Below, in pieces: positions 55,340-64,000 of a stretch of DNA of 64,000 bases. Source of the stretch: Oscarella lobularis (Eukaryota; Porifera; Homoscleromorpha; Homosclerophorida; Oscarellidae). Made by a program: the position numbers and the translations under genes. Where the stretch lies: contig NC_089193.1 of assembly GCF_947507565.1 (NCBI RefSeq), positions 868,001 through 932,000 on the forward strand. Reading direction: 5' to 3'. Numbering within the stretch: position 1 is the stretch's first letter; each line of letters starts with the position of its first letter. Under the pieces are notes generated by a model, which worked only from the letters and a program-made list of their open reading frames with translations, searched no databases and was not told where the DNA came from.

Positions 55340-58132
55340 TTACAACGCAGTCATCGCCGTCTCGTTCGATTTCTTCCTCGAGTACGAGTTACTCGTTTGA
55401 TACTCTCGGTGCTTTGTTAGCTGAAGCGCTTTTCCAAATAGCTTTCGCACTTTTCGATTTAATGCAAAAACCACAAGAAGCGTGACGGCTTGAAACAAAT
55501 TGGCCACCGTAAAGCAATACCACAGCCATTCTTCATCTGTCAGAACTGCAACGTAAGCCAGAATAAAGGTCAATCCAAGCAAAGCGAAAGTTCCCAAAAA
55601 TATGCGAATTTGTTTTTGAATTTTTGCCAACGCCGACGACTTTGCAACGAGCTCCGTTAGACAAGCTGCTTGCTTTAGTTGCTTTCGAACAACAAACGAT
55701 AGAACCACAAAGCAAGAAAAATTAAAAACCATGCAGAACAACGGCGACGGGAATTCCGAAGGCGACAAGAACGGCTAGGTCAGGCTGAATCCAGCATAAA
55801 CGATCAGACGAATATGTTATATTCACAGTCGTAACGTACTGCAAAGCCAAGCAAACGACGCAAACAACTGCTGAAATTCCCCAAGCAAAGAACGACGCTT
55901 TGGCAAAACGCTTTAGCGCGGTTTTGCGAATTTCTTCCACGTTTCGCATATCTACTGTTACAAACGTTTTCACGAGATTGATGGCAATTACCGACGACCA
56001 CGCGAAGTGTGACAGCTGGAAGAAATGAAGAAGGAATCCCATCGACGTGCAGGCGGCTTTGTTTTCAACCCAACCAAGTCCTATCACCATAAATGTGAAG
56101 GAAAATCCAAGGGAAAGCGCGTATCCAGCTATGCAAAGACCAGGATAGGTTCGTAGGTCTTTGAACCCGACGTAGGTGACGAACAAAATGAAGCATACAA
56201 TAGCTGTGGCGATGCTTACAGATGCACTGAAAATCGCATAAGGTTGAGAATAATCCCACACTTTGATTGTCGTTGTTTCGTTAAACTCTCGTCGAAATGT
56301 CGAACAGACGAAAATTGAACTTTCGTTTTTTGAAAGAGTATACTGAGACCTGTTGTAGCTTTCGCCACTTGATAGGACAGTGACCAAACCGTCAGAAGAG
56401 ACGTTATACTCGTTTGAATTATATTCTATTTGCGGACAACGAAGTTCTTTGTTGTCTGATATCAAGGTAGCGAACGTTGAATTCCTAGTTGTGAAGATAA
56501 TACCTTTGTAAACAAAAGTCACGTTAAGTACAGAGAGAGATGAATTTAATTCGTTCCATTCCAAGTCTGTAAAGGACGACGAAGAAAAGTTTGCCAAGAC
56601 AAACACTTCCCTTTCGATGATGTAAAGAGAGCTGATTTCGACGTTAGTGGTGTTGGGAGAATAATTTTCCAGCAATTCTCGAATCTCGACAGAGACATTG
56701 TTTGAATATTCATCTCTAAGTGTAGCGTTGGTTATGAAAGTTAAAAGATAAACGGCGAAAGCTCTTCTACAACGGTAACCATCTATTAGCACATGTCCAG
56801 TGCGGCACCGCACCGGAACACAGGTGAGCCGCTGTGGATCGTAGACGTATCCATAGGAGCAGTATTTTAGCTCATTGACGTCGATTTCGGTGAATGGCTT
56901 ATCTTGATTGAATAATAAAGAAGGAGGGAGTAGAACTGGCGGAAACACACAAAAGATCGGTAAAAATGTCAACGAGTCTAAGCGAGAATCGGCCGATGTG
57001 TTGTTGAGATAGTATAGCAAATCGTCAAATCTGACCATGGGTCCAAATAACAATTTCGGTTCTTTGTAACAGAAAAGGGACGACAACGAAATTCCATTGC
57101 AGAATGCACAATGACGATTTCGAAAGTAAGTGCCAGAAGTAGACCAAACGTAATCGGTGTAAGAAAGACACTTGTCTCGCAGACAGGTGTAGTTTGACGT
57201 CGTTAGAAGATAACCAAGTTTGGAGCTCAGTTCAGAGAGACTTAGACAAGTGCTGATCGACTGAAAGCACCGCCTTAGAGAAGGTTGTTCTAAATGATTT
57301 GGTTGAATCGTAGCTAGACTACAGTTCAGTTTTGAAATGGCTGGAGTAATGCACGTTGCGTTTGCCTTGGAAGGCGATATGTTTCCAGACTCCACTCCCT
57401 ATAGACGTACGCAAATAACATTGTGTCACATCACGGTGGATTTAGCGTACCTTGCAGAAAAAGGCCGGTTCCCAATATCTGACGCGGCTTTCTTCGTGAT
57501 AATTGCATTTGGCGCAATAGATGTTCGCGTAGGTGTAGAACGACGAGCTGACTGGGAGCTGAAGTTTCAGGGATTCTCGAAGATCAGAGGCAATAATGGA
57601 CGAGTTCTCGCACCTCTGACGAGTGTCGTCATTGGGCCAACGAGACGAACAGCGAGTAAACATGTACCAAGCGCTCTGCCCAAATTTCGTCGGAGACGGG
57701 TTGACGCACATTTGACCAGGAAAGGCTTCCGGTAGTCTCTACCGGAAGAGTGCAATTATAGGAAATAAAATATGCACTGAAAATTGAATATAGCGCCTCT
57801 AACTTTGATTAATCAAACGCAGCGTTAAGTAATTATTTAATTAATTAAGATAGCCTGCGGCTCACCTGACTCGACGATCGGCTACAACAATCTCCGAAGA
57901 AGGAGCACTGGTTATCGCAATTGCAACGCGGCGATAAGATTCCAGTTGTACGATTGCCGACAGCACGTAGCGGGCACTGCGTGACCCACGGGCAACCGCT
58001 TCCGGGAAAAGATGACGACAAAAGAGAAGGATACTCTTCAAAAGGAAGATCGAGGCAAGATGGATACGAAGCGATGACCGGTGATCGTCGTGCCAGAAGA
58101 AGAACGAGAAGAAGCCATGGAAAAGCAGTCAT
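55340..58132 (-). pseudogene. Somatomedin-B/7TM receptor, copy 2 (frameshift in TM5)
   Basis: Exon 1 (58132 to about 57870) and exon 2 (about 57740-57450) are intact, and exon 3 runs open from about 57400 to 55722. Near 55728-55735 this copy has four extra bases (AAAAACCATGCAGAAC against AAAAACAAGAAC in copies 1 and 3). That shifts the frame at the fifth helix after GIPVAVVL. The remaining helices ([13 protein letters not shown]...KVRKLFGK, 55768-55340) are open in the new frame. The receptor would be truncated after about TM4-TM5. Otherwise it is very like copy 3, so inactivation is recent, or the insertion is an assembly error. Confidence 0.75.
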
Positions 58133-58189
58133 CTGATTGCGTTGGGCGCCTTGAGGGACAAAGGGACCGACGTTAGGCTAGCGTGCGCT

Positions 58190-58740
58190 CGCCCTTTCCG
58201 AATGTTCTGTCGGCCTCGCCGCGTGGCCGCCGACCGTTCGTTTACAAGAACGACTGCTTTCTCAAGGACGGGAAACCGTTTCGCTACATATCGGGAGGCA
58301 TACATTGTACCTCGACCGTACTTGGCTGCCGGCTTGAACAATTCAAACGTGCGTGCCAGCAAAGACCTTAGTAGATCTACCTATGCGAAAAGAAGAAACT
58401 TTTAGGTACGTGGCGTGGATTGTCCACAAACCGGTCCAAGGCCAATTCAACTTCGAAGGAGACGCCGACTTGGTAGCATTCCTAAAAGCTGCTCAGGACG
58501 CTGATCTTTTAGTCATTCTCAGAGTACTGTAGTTCGTAATCCCGTGGTATATATAAAATTATGCCTAGGTCCGTACATCTGCGCTGAATGGGAATCTTTG
58601 AGTCCAAATTGACGATTTCTAATTTTTCAGTCAGCGTTATCCTGCATTCAGGGTGGATTTGATTTCCGGGCTGGTTGTCCAAGGATCCTTCCATTCGATT
58701 CCGATCGTCCAATCCAAGTGTCTAATTGGCTGATGAGTTT
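58190..58740 (+). pseudogene. Broken beta-galactosidase 5' fragment
   Basis: It matches 62300-62935, the first exons of the intact gene: ACGATTGCTTTCTCAAGGACGG, TTTCGCTACATATCGGGAGGCATACATT, GGCCAATTCAACTTCGAAGG and GGTCCGTACATCTGCGCTGAATGG. Deletions in the signal peptide and in the FRVPRPYW segment and an early TAG destroy the frame. It lies head to head with receptor copy 2, as the intact gene does with copy 3. Confidence 0.85.
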
Positions 58741-59170
58741 CCACTAGCGCGGAACGGAAAGTGGGAGTAACCATAGTTTTGGCCCGATTCGGATATCAAG
58801 ACCTGGTCCGATCGACAGTCAGTGTGGCATAGCTCTCTAGTGATGTCGTAAGTCGATATCGCTGACCGGAGTTTGCATGCTGTTACCAGTTACTTCAAAA
58901 GTAAACTGACAGTGAAACAGGACATCCACCTTGAGAAAGGCGAAGAAGAGCTGTCACTCCGTCGCGCTCTTCGTATTGATTCGCTAAGCAGGGATCGCGC
59001 TCTTGTTCGCGACGCACAGCTCTAATCCATTCGTCAACGTCCGGCGCCTGAGGTGCTCTTCCGCGGTCTAGGACGGAGCGAAGACCGGATAGGAGAGCGC
59101 TAACAAGCTCCTTCCATAGGCCTGACGGCGCGGGCAACGACGAACGAACGCGAGGTGACGCCTGAGCTCT
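58740..59170 (-). pseudogene. Second broken copy of the TRPC-like 5' exon
   Basis: About 58930-59150 encodes LWKELVSALLSGLRSVLDRG, DVDEWIRAVRREQERDPC and NQYEERDGVTALL, matching channel exon 1 but truncated after the ALQLF position and lacking the normal start. The ankyrin-exon part seen in the other relic is replaced by the beta-galactosidase fragment junction near 58740. This is the left edge of the third tandem unit. Confidence 0.8.
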
Positions 59171-59445
59171 CGTTTCGGAGGTCCCAAGCGCGCGCTATAT
59201 GCATGCACATGTGGGCGCGGAGGAAAAACTAAACGGTGTACAATGCGTCACTTGGCGCGAAAACATACATAGAAACCCACATGCACTCTACGATGTACGT
59301 CATTGCTAAGTATGCCAATTTGTTGTATATTAAGGTACGGTCACATTACCTATAGCTTTACCTATGCAGCCTGTGGAGACACGCTCAAGAAATTCCATTA
59401 AGCTGACATCATAAATCTAGACTCCAAATGTGACCTTGCAAGGAT

Positions 59446-62217
59446 TTACAACGCTGTTATCGCCGTCTCGTTTGATTTCTTCTTCGAGTACGATTCACTC
59501 GTTGGATCATCTCGGTGCTTTGGCCGAAGCGCTTTTCCAAATAGTTTTCGCACTTTTCGATTTAGTACAAAAACTACAAGTAGCGTGATGGCTTGAAACA
59601 AATTGGCCACCGTAAAGCAATACCACAACCATTCATCGTCTGTCAGAACTGCGACGTAAGCCAGAATAAAGGTCAATCCGAGCAAAGCAAAAGTTCCCAA
59701 AAAGATGCGAATTTGCTTTTGAATTTTCTTCAATGCCGACGCCTTTTCCAAGAGCTCCGTTAGTCGAGCTGCTCGCTTTAGTTGCTTTCGAACAACAAAT
59801 GATAGAACGACAAAGCAAGAAAAATTAAAAACAAGAACAACGGCGACGGGAATTCCGAAAGCGACAAGAATGGCTAGGTCAGGCTGAATCCAGCATAAAC
59901 GCTCAGACGAGTATGTTATATTCACAGTCGTGCCGTACTGCAAAGCCAAGCAAACGACGCAAACAACTGCTGAAACGCCCCAAGCGAACATCGCGGCTTT
60001 GGAAAAATGCTTCAACGCGGTCTTGCGTACCTCTTCTACATTTCGCATATCCACCTTTACAAACGTTTTCACGAGATTGAGAGCAATTAACGACGACCAC
60101 GCGAAGTGCGAAAGCTGGAAGAAATGAAGAAGGAATCCCATCAACGTGCAGGCGGCTTTGTTTTCAACCCAACCAAGTCCTATCACCATAAATGTGAAGG
60201 AAAATCCAAGGGAAAGCGCGTAACCTGCCATGCAAAGACCAGGATAGGTTCGTAGGTCTTTGAACGCAACGTAGGTGACGAACAAAATGAAGCATACAAC
60301 AGCTGTGACGATGCTTACAGATGCACTGAAAATCGCATAAGGTTGAGAATAATCCCATACTCTGATTGTCGTTGTTTCGTTAAATTCTCGTTGAAACGTC
60401 GAACAGACGAAAATTGAGCTAGTGTTTTTTGAAAGAGTATACTGAGACCTGTTGTAGCTTTTGCCACTTGATAGGACAGTGACCAAACCATCAGAAGAGA
60501 CGTTAAACTCGTTCGAATTATATTCTATTTGTGGACAACGAAGTTGGTTGTTGTCTGATGTCAAGGTAGCAAACGTTGAATTCCTAGTTGTGAAGATAAT
60601 ACCTTTGTAAACAAAAGTCACATTAAGTAAGGTAAGGGTTGAATTTAATTCGCTCCATTCCAAGTCCGTAAAAGACGAGGAAGAGAAGTTTGCCAAAACG
60701 AAAACTTCCTTTTCGATGACGTAAAGAGAGCTAATTTCGACAGTAGTATTGGGATAATAATTTTCCAGCAATTCTTTAATCTCGAGAGAGACATTGTTCG
60801 ATTCATCTTTAAGTGTAGCGTTGGTTTTGAAAGTTAAAAGATAAACGGCGAAAGCTCTTCTACAGCGGTAACCATCCACTAGCACATGTCCACTGCGGCA
60901 CGTCAACGGAACACAGGTGAGCCGCTGTGGATCATAGACGTATCCATAGGAGCAGTATTTCAGCTCATTGACGTCGATTTCGGTGAAAGGCTTGTCTTGA
61001 TTGAATAATAATGAAGGAGGGAGTAGAACGGGCGGTGACACACAACGTACTGGTACAAATGTCAATGAGTCTAAGCGAGAGTCGGCCGATCTGTTGTTGA
61101 GATAGTATAGCAAATCGTCAAATCTAACAGTGGGTCCAAACGCCAGTTTCGGTTCCTCGTAACAGAAAAGGGACGACAAAGAAATTCCGTTGCAGAACGC
61201 ACAATGGCGATTTCGAAAATACGTACCAGAAGTAGACCAAACGTAATCGGTGTAAGAAAGACACCTGTCTCGAAGGCAGGTGTAGTTTGAAGTTGTCAGA
61301 GGATAACCAAGTTTGGAGCTCAGTTCAGAGAGACTTAGACATGTGCTGATCGACTGAAAGCACCGCCTTAGAAAAGCTCCTTCTGAAAGGCTTGGTTGAA
61401 TCGTAGCTAGACTGCAGTTCAGTTTTGAAATGGCTGGAGTGGTGCACGTTGCGTTTGCCTTGGAAGGCGATATGTATCCAAACCTCTCTTCCTATACACG
61501 TACGCAGATAATTAACATTGCGTCACATCACAGTGGATTTAGCGTACCTTGCAGAAAAAGGCCGGTTCCCAATATGTGACGCGGCTTTCTTCGTGATAAT
61601 TGCATTTGGCGCAATAGATGTTCGCGTAGGTGTAGGATGACGAGCTGACTGGGAGCTGAAGTTTCAGGGATTCTCGAAGATCAGAGGCAATAATGGACGA
61701 GTTCTCGCACTTCTGACGAGTGTCGTCATTGGGCCAACGAGACGAACAGCGAGTAAACATGTACCAAGCGCTTTGCCCAAATTTCGTCGGAGACGGGTTG
61801 ACGCACATTTGACCAGGAAAGGCTTCCGGTAGTCTCTGCCGGAAGAATTATAGGAAATAAAATAGAGTGAAAATTGAATTAAGAGCCTCTAACTTTTGAT
61901 TAATCAATCGCAGCGTTGTTTATTTATTTATTTAATTAAGATAGCCTGCAGCTCACCTGACTCGTCGATCGGCTACAACAATCTCCGAAGAAGGAGCACT
62001 GGTTATCGCAATTGCAACGCGGCGATAAGATTCCAGTTGTACGATTGCCGACAGCACGTAGCGGGCACTGCGTGACCCACGGGCAACCGCTTCCGGGAAA
62101 AGATGACGACAAAGGATACTCTTCAAAAGGAAGATCGAGGCAAGTTGGATACGAAGCGATGACGGGCGATCGTCGTGCCAAAAGAAAAACGAGAAGAAGC
62201 CATGGAAAAGCAGTCAT
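59446..62217 (-). CDS. Somatomedin-B/7TM receptor, copy 3 (intact)
   Basis: Exons 62217-61957, about 61840-61548 and about 61491-59446 encode roughly 865 residues. After a signal peptide comes a somatomedin-B-like [14 protein letters not shown], then two cysteine-rich segments ([10 protein letters not shown]...[19 protein letters not shown]...HCAFCNG) and an ectodomain with many N-glycosylation sites. Seven helices run about 60290-59560, with secretin/Methuselah-class wording ([43 protein letters not shown]). No GPS/GAIN autoproteolysis motif is seen, so it resembles Methuselah-type rather than adhesion receptors. Exon 3 was read codon by codon through the site of the stop in copy 1 and is open. 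The ligand is unknown. It starts 99 bases from the divergent beta-galactosidase gene. Confidence 0.85.
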
Positions 62218-62316
62218 CTGATTGCGTTGCCTTGGGCTTGTGTCGGCTTGAGGGACAATTAAAGGACACGACAGGGACGGCCGACGTTAGGCTAGCGTGC
62301 GCTCGCCCGTTTCGAA
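62218..62316. promoter_or_regulatory. Short divergent promoter (7TM receptor copy 3 / beta-galactosidase)
   Basis: Only 99 bases separate the two divergent ATGs, so both genes probably share a bidirectional promoter. The homologous gap by receptor copy 2 (about 58133-58205) is shortened. No TATA box is visible. Confidence 0.5.
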
Positions 62317-64000
62317 TGTTCCAAATCGCTCTTCTGTTGGCGCTCGTTGGCCTCGCCGCGGCCGCCGACCGTTCGTTCACGATCGATTACAAGAACGATT
62401 GCTTTCTCAAGGACGGGAAACCGTTTCGCTACATATCGGGAGGCATACATTACTTTCGCGTCCCTCGACCGTACTGGCAAGACCGATTGAAGAAGATTCG
62501 AGCTGCCGGCTTGAATGCAGTTCAAACGTGCGTGCCAGCAAAGGCCTTGGTATGCGAAAAAACCCCGAACCTTTCAGGTACGTAGCGTGGAATGTCCACG
62601 AACCGGTCCAAGGCCAATTCAACTTCGAAGGAGACGCCGACTTGGCAGCATTCTTAAAAGCTGCTCAAGACGCCGATCTTTTAGTCATTCTTAGAGCCGG
62701 TATTTAGATAAATACTATAGTTTGATCACGTGGTCGATAGGAGATATGCCTAGGTCCGTACATTTGCGCTGAATGGGAGTCTGTGAGTGCAAATCGACGA
62801 TTCCTAATTTTTCAGTCAGCGTTATCGTACATTCAGGGTGGATTTCCTGGCTGGTTGTCGAAGGATCCTTCCATTCGATTCCGATCGTCCGATCCAAGTC
62901 TCTAACGCGAGGTCGTTTAGTGATTGGCTGATAAACGTTCTTTCTCCTTAGAATATCTCGGTCCAGTTGACTCCTACATGGCTAAGCTGCTACCCATAGT
63001 CAAACCACTTCTTTACGAAAACGGCGGTCCTGTTATTAGCGTTCAGGTAGAGAGAAAGCTGGACCCGGCACAGGGATTCTACAGCTCCAATACTTATGTA
63101 CATATCTGTAGGTTGAAAACGAGTATGGGAGTTTTCCAGCCTGTGACAAAGAGTACCTGCAGCATCTTGAAGATCTCTTTCGAAAATATCTCGGACCAAG
63201 CGTCGTTTTGTTTACAACGGACGGCGACTCGATTTCCTTATTGAAATGCGGAACATTGCCGTCATTGTACTCCACTGTTGACTTCGGACCCGGTTCGTAT
63301 TAGCGAAAGGATGCGGTTAGTGATCCTATTTCTCCTTGTATCTAGGTGGTGATCCCATGTCTCATTTTCTCTCCATGAGGGCCTATGAACCTCACGGGCC
63401 ACTCGTGAGAATTAGCCGAATCTATTTATGTAAATACTCTCAATAAATTTTCTTTCTAGGTTAATTCTGAGTATTACGCGGGATGGCTGGATCATTGGGG
63501 TGGTCACCACGCCCACGTAGATGCCTCTACTGTAGCGCAGTATCTCGACGAAATTCTCAAGCTCAACGCATCTGTGAACATGTAAGCAACAATTTACTCA
63601 CAAGTCGGCGTTCTTTTGAAATTGAAAAAGGTACATGTTCGAAGGGGGGACCAACTTCGGGTTCATGAACGGTATGCTTTTGGGCAAATCAGTTGGGGCC
63701 CTAGAGAGCTTTGTTTTCTAGGCGCTACAGCAAGTTCTGACGTAACTAGTTACGATTACGATGCTCCTTTGACTGAGGCAGGCAACATAACACCAAAATA
63801 TCAACAGATTCGGGAAGTTGTGGGAAAGGTGTGGCAGTTTTTCTTCTGCTACTCACTGGTTCATCTCTCTTACAATGTAGTATAATGGGCCACTGTCTCC
63901 ACTGATTCCTTCTTCCGCTCCTGTATATGATCCTTTCGATATTATGCTCACACAGGTAAATAATTAGTACTATGCCTTTAGAACACGTTCTTGATCTATT
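62317..64000 (+). CDS. GLB1: Beta-galactosidase, GH35 (GLB1-like), 5' part; continues past the window
   Basis: ATG 62317 starts a signal peptide ([16 protein letters not shown]), preferred over an upstream in-frame ATG. Short exons then encode [62 protein letters not shown], the acid/base-bearing [16 protein letters not shown], the nucleophile-bearing [29 protein letters not shown] and [13 protein letters not shown]. Both catalytic glutamates are present. The exon before VENEYG follows a 52-base intron-like stretch at about 63047-63110. Family members remove terminal beta-galactose from glycans in the lysosome. About half of a usual 650-680 residue protein is visible, and the rest lies beyond base 64000. 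Confidence 0.9.

Noticed and set aside
59446-61491. Adhesion-GPCR GPS cleavage motif in the 7TM receptors
   Set aside because: No cysteine-tryptophan box with an HL/T-type cleavage site precedes the first helix, so a GAIN domain is not claimed.
1-64000. CRISPR array or bacterial operon
   Set aside because: No evenly spaced short repeats with spacers; genes have spliceosomal introns and animal domain types.
1-64000. tRNA and rRNA genes
   Set aside because: No cloverleaf with A/B-box sequences or rRNA core motif was noticed by eye; a tRNA scan could still find one.

Overview
The window is eukaryotic nuclear DNA from an animal. Genes are broken by many short GT-AG introns (about 45-150 bases, a few near 600). 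Recognisable proteins include a receptor tyrosine kinase, a CARD-death-domain adaptor, a TRPC-type channel, secretin/Methuselah-type 7TM receptors, an ABCA5-like transporter, GH35 beta-galactosidase and an avidin. Short introns, TCG-rich codon use and a lectin/scavenger-domain tyrosine kinase suggest an early-branching metazoan, most plausibly a sponge (perhaps homoscleromorph). That is inference: no species marker is present.

Region 1-16 kb is a tandem array of a head-to-head gene pair. One partner (plus strand) is a nine-exon TPR protein ending in a death domain. The other (minus strand) is a five-exon protein with a possible PH/GRAM-like core and a serine/acid/lysine tail. Three pairs are recognisable, starting from short shared promoters near 3.4-3.66, 7.13-7.28 and 13.86-14.02 kb. 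Around them lie decayed copies (1-1128, 9.1-9.4, 11.75-12.1 and 14.0-15.8 kb), a DUF4470 exon, a foldback MITE with 9-base target duplications, and an avidin gene with an inverted, broken avidin copy. A truncated CARD exon follows at 15.8-16.0 kb. An intact-looking Ty3/gypsy element (16517-21695, minus strand, identical 111-base LTRs) follows it.

Region 22.8-30.4 kb holds a receptor tyrosine kinase whose ectodomain combines C-type lectin domains, SRCR domains and seven EGF repeats. It is followed by a two-exon CARD-death-domain adaptor (31.2-31.9 kb; RAIDD-like layout), an ABCA5-like full transporter (32.1-38.1 kb), a membrane-anchored P-loop NTPase (39.7-41.0 kb), and a secreted protein with a degenerate metzincin zinc site (42.2-43.8 kb). 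A broken copy of the ABCA second ATPase region and several dispersed repeats lie in 43.9-47.1 kb.

Region 47.1-64 kb (mostly minus strand) has a TRPC-like channel with ankyrin repeats, then three tandem copies of a somatomedin-B/7TM receptor. The duplicated unit of about 4.2 kb carries the 5' part of the channel gene, the receptor and the 5' part of a beta-galactosidase gene. Copy 1 has an in-frame stop, copy 2 a frameshift, and copy 3 looks intact. The complete beta-galactosidase runs off the right edge. Death-fold adaptors, a lectin/scavenger receptor kinase and avidin together suggest, but do not prove, an innate-defence or self-recognition neighbourhood.
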